Below are positions 54,344 through 63,732 of a stretch of 64,000 nt of DNA, piece after piece. The DNA is from Cerasibacillus quisquiliarum (lineage in GTDB: Bacteria > Bacillota > Bacilli > Bacillales > Amphibacillaceae), in the NCBI RefSeq assembly GCF_014202495.1, contig NZ_JACHHA010000001.1:167908-231907 (forward strand), in the 5' to 3' direction. Position numbers and translations under genes: made by a program. Each line of letters begins with the position of its first letter. Positions within the stretch are counted from its first letter, which is position 1. The notes under the pieces were generated by a model. The model had not been told where the DNA came from. It searched no databases and saw nothing but the letters and a program-made list of their open reading frames with translations.

Positions 54344-56083
54344 ATGTCAGCCCAAACAAAAGTAGATCCGTTTACACTAGAAATAATTAAAGATTCTTTA
54401 CTTGCTGTTGGTGACGAGATGTTTATAGCACTTGCAAAAACATCGATGAGCCCGATCATTTATGAAGTTCTCGATTACGCCAGTGGATTAACTGATGCAA
54501 AAGGCCAGTTATTGACACAAGGGAATGGTGTGACAGGTTTTATTGGAATGCTATCAACAATGGTTAAGCAAACAGTTGAAAAGTATGGACAGGAAGGTGA
54601 TTTAAATCCTGGAGATATCATCGTAATTAATGACCCTTATGGTGGTGGTGGATCACATTTATCTGATGTTGGACTCGTGATGCCAATTTTTTATGAAGGA
54701 GAGTTGATTGCTTTTTCTGCCAATAAGGCACATTGGACAGAAGTGGGTGGAAAAGATCCTGGTTCATTTACAAATGATTCAACAGAAATTTATCAGGAAG
54801 GTTTACAATTTCCTTGTATTAAATTATTCGAAGCTGGTAAGGTAAATGATGCAATTGTGGAAATGATACGTGCCAATGTTCGATTTCCTGATTTATCGCT
54901 TGGTGATATGTGGGCACAAGTCGCCGCATTAAAAACAGGTGAAAGAAGATTACAGGAATTATGCCATAAGCATGGCAAAGAATCTATTTTAGCAGCAATT
55001 GAATATTTATTAAATCACGGGGAAACAATTTCTAGACAAGAATTGAAAAAATTACCAAAAGGAACGTTTACAGCTAAGGGCTATATTGAAACAGATGGAA
55101 TTGGTAACGGTCCATTTCCGATTCAAGTAAAAGTAACCATTACTGATGATGAATTTATTTGTGATTTTAGAGGGAGTAGTCCACAAGTGCCAGGCCCTGT
55201 TAATACGTCATATACTGGCTTACTTTCGGCTATTCGAACGATTTTTCTCGCAATTACAAATCCTGATCAAGATGTCAACGATGGTGCTTTTAGACCGTTA
55301 AAAGTGTTAGCTGATGAAGGTTCAATTATGTCAGCTAAACGTCCAGCACCAACTTCTAACTATTTTGAAACAATGTTAGGATGTACTGATCTGGTCTGGA
55401 AAGCTTTAGCTCCCCATTTACCAAATCGATTAGCTGCAGCACATTTATTATCTGTCTGTTCAGTAACGTTATCGGGCAACCATCATGATACAGATGAACC
55501 ATTTTTAATTGTTGAGCCTTCTGCTGGTGGTTGGGGCGGTGGATTAAACCAAGATGGTGCTAGTGGTCAATTCTGTGTTCTTGATGGTGAAACATATAAC
55601 GTACCCGTTGAAGTAGCTGAAACAAGGTATGGCGTTTTGATTGATGAATATCGTTTACGAACAGATGGTGCAGGCGCAGGTGAATTTATTGGTGGAAGAG
55701 GTGTTGTTCGCTCATATCGTGCATTGACTGACAATCAATCCGCTACGATCACATACGGTCGAAATAAGTTTCATCCATGGGGAATTAATGGTGGGCATAA
55801 AGGGTCACTGAATGAATTTTTCGTTCACAGACGTGACGGTCAGGTAGAAGGACCGTTTGGAGTCTATCCACGTTATCCTTTGCATAAGAATGATGTATTA
55901 AAATTGATGACTGCAACTGGCGGTGGGTATGGTAATCCGTTAAATCGCCCAGCTGAAAAAGTGGTCAAAGATGTGAAAAATGAATACTTTACCATTGAAG
56001 AAGCTCGCATGATTTTTGGGGTAGAGATTGATCCAGATACATTTGAATATAAAGAATTACCTGCACGTAAAACAGCTAAATGA
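54344..56083 (+). CDS. hyuB: Hydantoinase/oxoprolinase subunit B
   Basis: 579 residues. DPFTLEIIKDSLLAVGDEMFIALAKTSMSPIIYEVLDYASGLTD is the family N-terminus, and NDPYGGGGSHLSDV, GGWGGGLNQDGASGQF and TDGAGAGEFIGGRGVVRSY follow in order. HyuB supplies the hydrolytic half of the ATP-dependent enzyme with HyuA. GGAGG just before ATG 54344, which follows the HyuA stop at once, points to coupled translation and equal amounts. Full family length, no defect seen. Confidence 0.9.
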   Translation: MSAQTKVDPFTLEIIKDSLLAVGDEMFIALAKTSMSPIIYEVLDYASGLTDAKGQLLTQGNGVTGFIGMLSTMVKQTVEKYGQEGDLNPGDIIVINDPYGGGGSHLSDVGLVMPIFYEGELIAFSANKAHWTEVGGKDPGSFTNDSTEIYQEGLQFPCIKLFEAGKVNDAIVEMIRANVRFPDLSLGDMWAQVAALKTGERRLQELCHKHGKESILAAIEYLLNHGETISRQELKKLPKGTFTAKGYIETDGIGNGPFPIQVKVTITDDEFICDFRGSSPQVPGPVNTSYTGLLSAIRTIFLAITNPDQDVNDGAFRPLKVLADEGSIMSAKRPAPTSNYFETMLGCTDLVWKALAPHLPNRLAAAHLLSVCSVTLSGNHHDTDEPFLIVEPSAGGWGGGLNQDGASGQFCVLDGETYNVPVEVAETRYGVLIDEYRLRTDGAGAGEFIGGRGVVRSYRALTDNQSATITYGRNKFHPWGINGGHKGSLNEFFVHRRDGQVEGPFGVYPRYPLHKNDVLKLMTATGGGYGNPLNRPAEKVVKDVKNEYFTIEEARMIFGVEIDPDTFEYKELPARKTAK

Positions 56084-56092
56084 GGGATATAT

Positions 56093-56407
56093 ATGGATAT
56101 AAAAAAAGTGTTTGTTCAAGACGGCATCCAGCATTTATTTGCACAGGAGTCCGATAAATTAAGTATTCAATTCGGGTTTGTTACGATTAATCCAGGCGAA
56201 CGTGTTCCAGAAAAAGGTGTTTCTTGCCATAGTGAGAATGAATATTCATTTATTATTCAAGGGACACTTGAAGGTGAGAGTGGTGGAAAGCCTTATAGAG
56301 TCACAACTTCTGATGCAACTTTAATTCCTGCTGAAGAGAAACATTGGGCTATTAATACAGGAGATGAACCTTGTCATATTATCTGGGCTCTTGTTAAGGA
56401 AAAGTAA
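56093..56407 (+). CDS. Small cupin-domain protein
   Basis: 104 residues, one cupin barrel. GFVTINPGERVPEKGVSCHSENEYSFIIQGTLEGE is motif 1 and TLIPAEEKHWAINTGDEPCHIIWAL is motif 2. GAGGG precedes the ATG, nine bases after the HyuB stop. Partner cupins in lactam or hydantoin operons may bind metal and substrate or act as an isomerase, but no exact role can be read. A hairpin right after the stop may reduce read-through into the next gene. Confidence 0.8.
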   Translation: MDIKKVFVQDGIQHLFAQESDKLSIQFGFVTINPGERVPEKGVSCHSENEYSFIIQGTLEGESGGKPYRVTTSDATLIPAEEKHWAINTGDEPCHIIWALVKEK

Positions 56408-56437
56408 GGGAGGGAAGTTTTTCCCTCCTGCTTTTAA
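56408..56437 (+). terminator. Hairpin inside the hyu operon (attenuator or partial terminator)
   Basis: GGAGGGAA (56410-56417) pairs with TTCCCTCC (56422-56429) around a short loop, followed by TGCTTTT. It starts at the stop of the cupin gene, and hyuC begins 25 bases later on the same strand. Confidence 0.65.
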
Positions 56438-56462
56438 TTTTTCTAATAAGGAGTGTGATCTC

Positions 56463-57755
56463 ATGACATTTAATTTGCAAGAAAAATTATTGGCTAACTA
56501 TGATTCCATATTAGATCGAGCTGGGGTGTCAGGGCGTCGTCTTGCTGAACGTTTACATGCTATTTCAGAAATTGGCTTAACAACTGATTACGGTTCCAAT
56601 CGTCCTGGATATTCTAAAGAAGAACAAACAGCTAAATTACTTGTTTTAAAATGGTTGCGTGAAGCAGGTCTTCATGTTTATCAAGATGGCGCAGGAAATA
56701 TAATCGGTCGCTTGGAAGGTACGAGCCAAAATGAACGAACGATTATGTCAGGCTCACATGTTGATTCCGTCCCAAATGGGGGTCATTTTGATGGCGTATT
56801 AGGTGTTGTCTCTGCTTTAGAAGTTGTTGAAGCATGGCGTAAAACAGGCTATCAACCAAGAAAATCATTTGAAATTATCGTGTTTTCTGATGAAGAAGGC
56901 GCACGTTTTGATAGTGGTTTGAATGGTAGTGAGGCCATCGTAGGAAACTACGATTTGCAAGAAAAAATAAAACAGAAAGATAAAATGGGGCACAGTTTTA
57001 GACAAGTACTTGAAAATGTGGGTCTATCTGTTGACACTTTTTCGAAAGCGAAACGTGATTTATCTAACGTGGATTTATTTGTTGAATTACATATTGAACA
57101 AGGAAAGCGTTTAGAACAAGTAGATTTGCCATGTGGAATTGTTACAGGTATCGCCGGACCATGTTGGTTGGAAGTAACGTTTGTAGGAGAAGCAGGTCAT
57201 GCAGGAAATACACCGATGAATCATCGAAAAGATGCTCTCCTAGCCGCCAGTGAATTTATATTAAATGTCAATCAATTGCCAAGTCAGGTTAGTTCTTCAG
57301 CCGTTGCAACGGTAGGTAGACAAATGATTAAGCCAAATGGTGTGAATGTGATTCCAGGCAAAGTAACATTATTTGTTGATATTCGTGATATTTATCAAGA
57401 AACGAGGGATCAACTTGTAGATGATATCATTAAAGCAGCTTATCAAATTGCGAACAAACATCAAATGACTGTTAACTGTCATGAAACATCGAGAGTGAAA
57501 CCTATCGCAATTGAACAAGAGACTCAAAGCTTACTAGCTGAGGTGGTTCAAGAACAAGGACTTAAGCCATTTTATCTTCCAAGTGGTGCTGGTCATGATG
57601 CGATGGTTATGGGAGAAAAAGTCCCCATTGCCATGTTATTTGTGAGAAGCCGATCAGGTATAAGTCATAATCCGAAAGAATGGACGGATTTAAATGATGC
57701 TGTTCAAGCTGTTCATATATTGAAACGATTCATTGAGATGAATCAAGATAAGTAA
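56463..57755 (+). CDS. hyuC: N-carbamoyl-L-amino-acid hydrolase / M20 family amidohydrolase
   Basis: 430 residues. The dinuclear metal site is visible: His and Asp in GSHVDSVPNGGHFDGVLGV, Glu in FSDEEGARF, His in ELHIEQGKRLE and the late His in PSGAGHDAMVM. The lid domain with GEAGHAGNTPMNHRKDAL and CVNVIPG-like strands is that of HyuC/allantoate amidohydrolase. It would free the amino acid, CO2 and ammonia from the carbamoyl product of HyuAB. ATG 56463 is chosen for its AAGGAG; the frame extends upstream to 56364 into the cupin gene. Allantoate or ureidopropionate are alternative substrates. Confidence 0.85.
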   Translation: MTFNLQEKLLANYDSILDRAGVSGRRLAERLHAISEIGLTTDYGSNRPGYSKEEQTAKLLVLKWLREAGLHVYQDGAGNIIGRLEGTSQNERTIMSGSHVDSVPNGGHFDGVLGVVSALEVVEAWRKTGYQPRKSFEIIVFSDEEGARFDSGLNGSEAIVGNYDLQEKIKQKDKMGHSFRQVLENVGLSVDTFSKAKRDLSNVDLFVELHIEQGKRLEQVDLPCGIVTGIAGPCWLEVTFVGEAGHAGNTPMNHRKDALLAASEFILNVNQLPSQVSSSAVATVGRQMIKPNGVNVIPGKVTLFVDIRDIYQETRDQLVDDIIKAAYQIANKHQMTVNCHETSRVKPIAIEQETQSLLAEVVQEQGLKPFYLPSGAGHDAMVMGEKVPIAMLFVRSRSGISHNPKEWTDLNDAVQAVHILKRFIEMNQDK

Positions 57756-57905
57756 GTGCTAATCGTTAGATACAACTGCTATGCTGTATTATATGTTATA
57801 AATTCCCTAAGTGATTTTAACATGTTTGTGAATAATTCTTCTTTCTTTATCATAGTGATAAAAGGTGTGGTACTATGTGAGTATATGATAAAGGGTGTGA
57901 TAAGT

Positions 57906-58730
57906 GTGGTCACGGCATTACTTCATGGGCAGGGAACATGGAATTTGCCTTTGTTAGGGATTCTTTTATTCATGTTAATTTTATTTTATCGATTCAACAG
58001 TCGCAAGACGCTTCCGTTGTATCGCGGAACAAATAAGAAAAAGCGATTATATCGACTACAGTTATTACTTTTCGTTGGTGGTACTGTCTTGCTTTATATG
58101 ATGATTGGAAGTCCTTTTGTTCCTTTTAGTTATTTGTCGTTTAGTTTTCATATGATTCATATGAGCATTTTATTCTTTATTATTCCACCGATGATGTTAC
58201 TCGGTATACCATACGAGTTGTATATTACGATCCAACGTGTCCCTGTTATACAAGTAATAGCCAAAATGATTACACCACTCCGGGCTTTGATTGCTTTTTC
58301 AATTTTATTTTTACTTTATCACATCCCGATGTTTTTAATGATTTTGTCTGAGTATGCTTATGGTCAACGTTTATTTATAATTGTATTATTTGTATTATCA
58401 TTTCGTATGTGGTGGCCAATCGCTTCACCCAACCGTCATAAGCGATTGGATCATCAGCAGATGAAGCAGTACGCGCTGATCAGTGGTCTATTTATTATGC
58501 CAGCCTGTCTATTCTTTATCGCAAGTGGCTGGTTCGGTCGTGTACCGAATCCGTTTTTTTCACAATTGACGACACATCTTTGTATCCCGTCAAATGGTTA
58601 TATTCCACCGTTATTACCGCCACCATTTAATACAAAGTATGACCAAATAATGGCTGGTGTATTCATGTTAGGATTACATAAAGTCGCATTAGCTGTAACA
58701 TATCGACTCGGTATAAAGTCATTGAGTTAG
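57906..58730 (+). CDS. ctaG: CtaG-like cytochrome c oxidase assembly membrane protein
   Basis: About 274 residues with seven membrane segments. FSFHMIHMSILFFIIPPMMLLGIP, MWWPIASPN, PACLFFIASGWFGRV and the AGVFMLGLHKVALAV end are the caa3_CtaG family pattern, with membrane His residues that may bind copper. It helps mature the aa3/caa3 oxidase. The frame is open up to 57756, but only GTG 57906 has a good site (AAGGG, ten bases upstream); GTG 57897 and ATG 57885 are alternatives. No oxidase genes are adjacent. A terminator follows. Confidence 0.78.
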   Translation: MVTALLHGQGTWNLPLLGILLFMLILFYRFNSRKTLPLYRGTNKKKRLYRLQLLLFVGGTVLLYMMIGSPFVPFSYLSFSFHMIHMSILFFIIPPMMLLGIPYELYITIQRVPVIQVIAKMITPLRALIAFSILFLLYHIPMFLMILSEYAYGQRLFIIVLFVLSFRMWWPIASPNRHKRLDHQQMKQYALISGLFIMPACLFFIASGWFGRVPNPFFSQLTTHLCIPSNGYIPPLLPPPFNTKYDQIMAGVFMLGLHKVALAVTYRLGIKSLS

Positions 58731-58742
58731 ATTTTAAAAAGC

Positions 58743-58779
58743 AAAACACAGAGCTTCTGTTACCGCTCTGTGTTTTTTC
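58743..58779. terminator. Terminator between convergent ctaG and metA genes
   Basis: AAAACACAGAG pairs with CTCTGTGTTTT, with T run on the plus side and A-rich flank usable on the minus side. Confidence 0.85.
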
Positions 58780-58783
58780 TTAT

Positions 58784-59623
58784 TTATAAGGCGATCCAAT
58801 TATAAAAAAATTGTTTCGCGTGATTTTCCCAATTACCTGCTAGATGATGATTTTTAGGTGGTTTGATATTTATGCCGCGTTTTTTATCGCGCATATATTC
58901 TTTTTGTAACGTATCTCTTTCATATTCTGGATGTGCTGTTAAATAAAGATGGCGATTATTTTTAGAGCTAACAAGTGTGACACCAGCTTCAGTTGAATGA
59001 ATGAGTATGTCAAGTTGCTCTATTTCTTGTATAGCTCTTTCGTCTAAATAGACATATCTTGAATGAGGCATCAACAATCCGTTACTTAATCCAGTTAATA
59101 AATCGTGTGGTCGCTTTATTGTATGCGAGAAAACACCGAATACTTTGTCCGATGTCATTCGTTTTTTGACATTGTAATGGTAATATAATCCTGCAATAGC
59201 TGCCCAACATATATATAAGGTAGAAGTCGCACCGTTTTGGACAAATGCAAATATTTTTTTCAGTTCTTCCCAATAAAGTATTTGAGAAAAAGGGATAAAT
59301 TCAAGCGGTGCACCAGTAATAATGACACGGTCATATGTTAATTTCTTGATATCTCTATATGTTTTATACGCTTTATTTAAGTAAGCGTAGTCTGTATTTT
59401 TCGGTCTATAGCTTGCCATATTTATAAAATCTACTGTTATGTCAATCGACAAGCTCCCAATAAGCGAAAGAAATTGAAACTCTGTATCTATTTTGTTCGG
59501 CATTAGATTGACTATTAATATGCGAATGGTTTCTTTTGTTTGCTGCCCGTGATATTTGATACAGATTCTCTGTTGTTTTAACCGCTTAATGGATTGTAGA
59601 TGTGGATTAAGATATAACGTCAC
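58784..59623 (-). CDS. metA: Homoserine O-acyltransferase (MetA family)
   Basis: About 280 residues. ILIVNLMPNKIDTEFQFL (near residue 35), ITGAPLEFIPFSQILYWEEL, the nucleophile Cys in YICWAAIAGLYYHYNV, FGVFSH and TAHPEYERDTLQKEY are the MetA motifs; the last gives the catalytic His and Glu. It activates homoserine for methionine synthesis. It follows metY, whose product uses O-acetylhomoserine, so acetyl-CoA is the likely donor, as in other Bacillales. GAGGGTG precedes GTG 59623; ATG 59647, which overlaps the metY stop, has no ribosome binding site. The N-terminus is shorter than usual by some 15-20 residues. Confidence 0.87.
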   Translation of the reverse strand: MTLYLNPHLQSIKRLKQQRICIKYHGQQTKETIRILIVNLMPNKIDTEFQFLSLIGSLSIDITVDFINMASYRPKNTDYAYLNKAYKTYRDIKKLTYDRVIITGAPLEFIPFSQILYWEELKKIFAFVQNGATSTLYICWAAIAGLYYHYNVKKRMTSDKVFGVFSHTIKRPHDLLTGLSNGLLMPHSRYVYLDERAIQEIEQLDILIHSTEAGVTLVSSKNNRHLYLTAHPEYERDTLQKEYMRDKKRGINIKPPKNHHLAGNWENHAKQFFYNWIAL

Positions 59624-59639
59624 GCCGTCACCCTCTTTT

Positions 59640-60938
59640 TCATTCATCTGTTTTGACTGCTTTTTTTAATGCTTGATCGATGTCTGCGATTAAATCATCA
59701 GCATCTTCAATACCTATGGAAAGACGTATCATATCAGGTGTGACACCAGCTTGATACTGCTCTTCTTCACTTAATTGTGCATGGGTTGTACTTGCTGGAT
59801 GTATGACAAGTGATTTAGCATCTGCAACATTAGCGAGATGTGAGAAGAGTTTCAATGCTTCAATAAAGCGGCTACCTTCTTTTACCCCACCTTTAATGCC
59901 AAATGTAAAGATTGAACCAGCTCCTTTTGGAAAGTATGTTTGAGCTAAATCGTAATATTTATTTCCTTTTAAGTTCGGATAATTCACCCATGATACGAAT
60001 GGATGATCATTTAAAAAGCGCACGATTTTTTTCGTGTTTGCGACATGTTTTTCTACGCGAAGAGATAATGTCTCTAATCCTTGTAAAAATAAGAAAGAAT
60101 GAAAAGGACTTAAAGCTGCACCCGTATCACGTAATAATTGTACCCGTGCCTTCGTAATAAAGGCAGCCGCACCAACATCTTTTGCATATGTTAGGCCATT
60201 ATAACTATGGTCTGGTTTATTAAAGTCTGGAAACTTTTCATTATTAAGCCAGTTGAACTTTCCACCATCGATAATGACCCCACCAATGGATGTTCCATGA
60301 CCGCCGATAAATTTTGTCGCTGAATGAATGACGATATCAGCACCATATTCAATGGGGCGAATTAAATAAGGTGTACCAAATGTGTTATCGACGATAAGTG
60401 GAATATGGTGTTCGTGTGCGATATCGGCAATTTTTTTAATATCAACTAAATTAATACCTGGATTACCAATCGTTTCGATAAATAATGCTTTTGTCTTATT
60501 GGTGATGGCATGTTTGAAGTTCTCTGGATGATCTGGATTAACAAATGTCGTATGAATCCCAAGTTTCGAAAGCGTCGTTGAAAATAAGTTATATGTGCCT
60601 CCATATAACGTCCCTGCTGAAACGATATGATCACCAGATCCTGCGATGTTGATTATCGCATACGTAATCGCAGCTGCTCCTGATGAAAGAGCGAGTGCGC
60701 CAATTCCATTTTCTAATGCGGCCATTCTCTTTTCAAACACATCAGTTGTCGGGTTCATGATGCGCGTATAAATGTTGCCTTCTTCTTTTAATGAAAATAA
60801 ATCGGCTCCATGCTCCACATTATCAAAGACATACGATGTCGTTTGATAGATTGGCACTGCTCTTGCTCCTGTTGTTGGATCAACTTCCTGACCTGCATGA
60901 ACTTGTAATGTGTCGAATTTCAATGTTTGTTGACTCAT
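59640..60938 (-). CDS. metY: O-acetylhomoserine sulfhydrylase (PLP enzyme)
   Basis: 432 residues of the Cys/Met-metabolism PLP family. [27 protein letters not shown] is the O-acetylhomoserine sulfhydrylase start, ALSSGAAAI the cofactor phosphate region, and [16 protein letters not shown] holds the Schiff-base Lys near residue 209. It makes homocysteine from O-acetylhomoserine and sulfide. ATG 60938 follows AGGGGG; the frame open up to 61046 runs into the riboswitch and is not translated. The gene lies behind two tandem SAM riboswitches and overlaps or abuts metA, so both should be shut off by SAM. Confidence 0.93.
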   Translation of the reverse strand: MSQQTLKFDTLQVHAGQEVDPTTGARAVPIYQTTSYVFDNVEHGADLFSLKEEGNIYTRIMNPTTDVFEKRMAALENGIGALALSSGAAAITYAIINIAGSGDHIVSAGTLYGGTYNLFSTTLSKLGIHTTFVNPDHPENFKHAITNKTKALFIETIGNPGINLVDIKKIADIAHEHHIPLIVDNTFGTPYLIRPIEYGADIVIHSATKFIGGHGTSIGGVIIDGGKFNWLNNEKFPDFNKPDHSYNGLTYAKDVGAAAFITKARVQLLRDTGAALSPFHSFLFLQGLETLSLRVEKHVANTKKIVRFLNDHPFVSWVNYPNLKGNKYYDLAQTYFPKGAGSIFTFGIKGGVKEGSRFIEALKLFSHLANVADAKSLVIHPASTTHAQLSEEEQYQAGVTPDMIRLSIGIEDADDLIADIDQALKKAVKTDE

Positions 60939-60965
60939 TTTTATCCCCCTTATAAATAATATAAA

Positions 60966-61133
60966 AACCCCTTTCATCGTATAGATGAAAGGGGAATTTA
61001 ACAGAATGATTGTTACCCTCTCATCTTTCTCGTTGGGATATCCCAACGAGTAGGATTTAGCACCGTTTCAGATAAAAACTGAAGGTTGCCGAGGTTTCAC
61101 CGGGCCTATTCCCTCCACCTCTCTTGATAAGAG
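60966..61133 (-). ncRNA. SAM-I (S-box) riboswitch, promoter-distal copy, with terminator
   Basis: On the minus strand CTTATCAAGAGAGGTGGAGG, then GGCCCGGTGAAACCTCGGCAACC and GGTGCTAAATCC give the S-box core in the expected order (61133 down to about 61050). A variable stem with the perfect CGTTGGGATATCCCAACG palindrome follows. The expression platform ends in a terminator hairpin at 60995-60968 (CCCCTTTCATC pairs with GATGAAAGGGG), followed by five T, about 30 bases before metY. SAM binding should stop transcription of metY-metA. Confidence 0.95.
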
Positions 61134-61183
61134 TTAAATATTAATAATTCATTATATGAGAAAAACATAGTTCTATGACAAAA

Positions 61184-61318
61184 CTAAAACCTCTTTCAGC
61201 AAAGCATGAAAGAGGTTTTTTCCATATCTTATCTTTCAGCTCTTGCTGCAGGAATTAGCACCTTCATTCGAGGTTGCTGGGCTTCACTGGGCCTGTCCCT
61301 CCACCACTCTTGATAAGT
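61184..61318 (-). ncRNA. SAM-I (S-box) riboswitch, promoter-proximal copy, with terminator
   Basis: A second complete S-box aptamer on the minus strand: CTTATCAAGAGTGGTGGAGG, GGCCCAGTGAAGCCCAGCAACC and GGTGCTAATTCC (61318 down to about 61240). Its own hairpin is AACCTCTTTCA pairing with TGAAAGAGGTT (61215-61190), followed by TTTAGTTTTG. Only about 50 bases separate it from the next riboswitch. No gene lies between, so both act in series on one transcript. Confidence 0.95.
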
Positions 61319-61338
61319 TTATTTATTAGATTATTTTC

Positions 61339-61366
61339 ATTATATCATCAATTTGTTAAGTGTCAA
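61339..61366 (-). promoter_or_regulatory. Sigma-A promoter of the metY-metA operon
   Basis: On the minus strand TTGACA (61366-61361) and TATAAT (61344-61339) are spaced by 16 bases. Transcription would start a few bases before the first riboswitch. A weaker pair (TTGTCA at 61181, TATAAT at 61156, 19-base gap) lies between the two riboswitches. Confidence 0.8.
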
Positions 61367-61373
61367 AGATGTA

Positions 61374-61935
61374 TTATTTTTTATCTTCATTTATATGCTT
61401 GCTTTTATCAAGCCAGCGTTTTTTCGCTTCTTGTTGTAATTCGCGTTCAGTTTGACGTGCTCTTTCAATTTCTTCTTTAACGAGTTCTAAATCAAGTTGT
61501 AATAGTCTACCACCTTGTATGTCATCGTAGGCTAAGTCTTGTAATGTATCACGGCTCTCAGCAGTAGCGATTACCATTAATCCAGTTTTTCCTGGAGAAA
61601 TCATTGATAACGTTTGCTCAAAAGCCGACATCGCATCACGTACTTCTCTAGCATCACCTGAGGCACCAATCATTGTACCTGACACCCATCCTAATAACAT
61701 CCCAATTGGTCCACCTAAAATGCCTATGAGTAAACCGATTAAACTACCCCGAGATGTTTTATCTGGTCCCGTCATATCCATGAAGTCTTTTATTTCTAGC
61801 TTTTTATCAAAAGTATTCGTAATAACAGCCATTTGTTCGATTTGGACTTTTTTAGCGACATGTAACTGCTTTAATTCAGAAAACGCTTGGTATGATTTAC
61901 TATCTTCATCATAATGAAAACGCGCTTACCCACAC
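61374..61935 (-). CDS. DUF1269-like membrane-associated protein, N-terminus frameshifted
   Basis: The long frame from ATG 61832 gives 152 residues with the glycine-rich hairpin SLIGLLIGILGGPIGMLLGWVSGTMIGASGD of DUF1269 proteins and a charged C-terminal helix. Upstream, protein-like sequence (FHYDEDSKSYQAFSELKQL) continues in frame for about 30 codons, but no start codon is found. GTG 61935, preceded by AGGTGACC, lies in another frame; removal of one T from the TTTT at 61917-61920 would join it. So the gene probably spans 61374-61935 with a single-base slip. If real, only the shorter form from ATG 61832 could be made. Function of the family is unknown. Confidence 0.65.
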
Positions 61936-62134
61936 GGTCACCTCAATTGTTTTATTAACAATTATCATAGCATAGAAATCGACTTAAGGAAATAATTGTT
62001 AATAAAGGGGAGTTACTGCATCATTTAATTTATTGGTGATTGTACATCATGCTCGGTTTGTTTAAAAGAGCGTGTAAATTTTGATATGTTTTTTTGCGCA
62101 TGGACATACGATAAAACTTTGCTGAAAGAAGAAA

Positions 62135-62176
62135 AAGCGGTTTTTAACTCTATTAAATCAAGAGTTAAAACCGCTT
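62135..62176 (-). terminator. Terminator after the POT transporter gene
   Basis: AAGCGGTTTTTAACTCT pairs with AGAGTTAAAACCGCTT around nine bases; on the minus strand TTTTTCTTC follows. Confidence 0.85.
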
Positions 62177-62238
62177 AACCAAAGATGTTTATCTATATAA
62201 TGCGTTACTTATTTTATTTTGAGAAATACTAACAGATT

Positions 62239-63732
62239 TTATTTAACACCAATCATATACTTTTGGATTTTAGGGGCGATGGCAAACAATAAGAAACTGA
62301 GAGCCACTGCTGTTCCACCAATTAATCCGAAGTAAAAGATTTCCGTTTCAGGTGTATATAGTTTTACAAGCTGTGCGTTAAGTGCTTGGGCAGCGGCGTT
62401 GGATAAAAACCATAGACTCATTGTTTGAGCTGAAAACGCTTGTGGTGCTAATTTTGTAGTCGCTGATAAACCGACTGGTGATAAGCATAGTTCTCCAATA
62501 ACTGCTAATAGAAAACTTAATGTTAACCAGATCGGATGAACGAGTGCTTCTGTTCCATACATAAAAGCTGGTACAATCATAATAATAAATGATAGCCCTG
62601 CAAAGAATAACCCAAATGAAAACTTACGCGTTGTTGATGGTTGCCGTTCGCCTAACTTAATCCATAACGCAGCAAATACTGGTGCTAACGTAATGACAAA
62701 TAGTGGACTAAGTGATTGGAACCATGATGAGTGTAATTGTATTCCAAAGATTTCTAGTTGTGTACGTTTATCAGCATATTCCGCTAAAATAATCGCCCCT
62801 TGCTCATAAATAGCCCAGAATAAAACAGATGTTACGAAAAGTGGAATATATGCAAGTAAACGTGATTTTTCTACATTTGTCGTTTTTTCACTACGATACA
62901 TAACAATGAAGTATGCAGTTGGAATAATAATTCCTAACAAGCTGATTAAAATTGTAAAACGATTGATTGTTAAAATATTTGTAGGAATCGTTATAAAGCC
63001 TAGGCCGATAATAATGAGAAGTCCGACGACGATTCTTTTTATGACGCGAGACTTTTCTTCAGGCTTTAATGGGTTTGGAACTTGAGTCCCAGCAAGGGCT
63101 AAGTTTTTCTTTTTTGTCACAACGAAAACGATTAAACCTATTAACATCCCAATTGCCGCCATTCCGAAACCGAGATGGTAATTATATTTTTGTCCTAAGG
63201 TTCCGACGATAAATGGTGCGATGAAAGCCCCCATATTGATTCCCATATAAAATATACTAAAGCCTGCGTCACGACGATTATCTTCTCGATGGTACATATC
63301 ACCAACGATACTAGAAACATTTGGTTTTAAGAGTCCTGTTCCTATAATAATGAGAAACATGGATATGAATAAAGCGGTTACACCAGCTGGTAAAGCTAGT
63401 ACAATATGTCCCGCCATGATTAAAATCCCACCATAGAATATCGAGCGCTGTGTCCCTAGTAAGCGGTCGGCGATCCATCCACCGATAATCCCAGACATAT
63501 AGACTAATGATCCATAAACAGCCATAATTGATTTAGCTGTTCCTTCATCCATGCCGAGACCACCGTTTACAACTTCACTGTACATATAGTAAAGCAGTAA
63601 AGCACGCATACCATAATATGAGAAACGCTCCCAGAATTCCGTAAAAAATAGCGTAAACAATCCTTTTGGATGGCCGAAAAATCCTTTTTGTGGAACGCTA
63701 TTCACGATGGCTTCTCGATCGATTTTACTCAT
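62239..63732 (-). CDS. POT-family proton-dependent di/tripeptide transporter
   Basis: 497 residues with 14 predicted membrane segments. FTEFWERFSYYGMRALLLYY near residue 31 holds the ExxER proton-coupling motif and the peptide-binding Tyr. FIIIGTGLLKPNVSSIVGDMY and GFSIFYMGINMGAFIAP are the PTR2 family signatures. It imports di- and tripeptides with protons. AAAGGGG lies ten bases before ATG 63732. It is monocistronic. Together with the ABC peptide importer, Ggt and Pcp it points to a peptide-using lifestyle. Confidence 0.93.
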   Translation of the reverse strand: MSKIDREAIVNSVPQKGFFGHPKGLFTLFFTEFWERFSYYGMRALLLYYMYSEVVNGGLGMDEGTAKSIMAVYGSLVYMSGIIGGWIADRLLGTQRSIFYGGILIMAGHIVLALPAGVTALFISMFLIIIGTGLLKPNVSSIVGDMYHREDNRRDAGFSIFYMGINMGAFIAPFIVGTLGQKYNYHLGFGMAAIGMLIGLIVFVVTKKKNLALAGTQVPNPLKPEEKSRVIKRIVVGLLIIIGLGFITIPTNILTINRFTILISLLGIIIPTAYFIVMYRSEKTTNVEKSRLLAYIPLFVTSVLFWAIYEQGAIILAEYADKRTQLEIFGIQLHSSWFQSLSPLFVITLAPVFAALWIKLGERQPSTTRKFSFGLFFAGLSFIIMIVPAFMYGTEALVHPIWLTLSFLLAVIGELCLSPVGLSATTKLAPQAFSAQTMSLWFLSNAAAQALNAQLVKLYTPETEIFYFGLIGGTAVALSFLLFAIAPKIQKYMIGVK

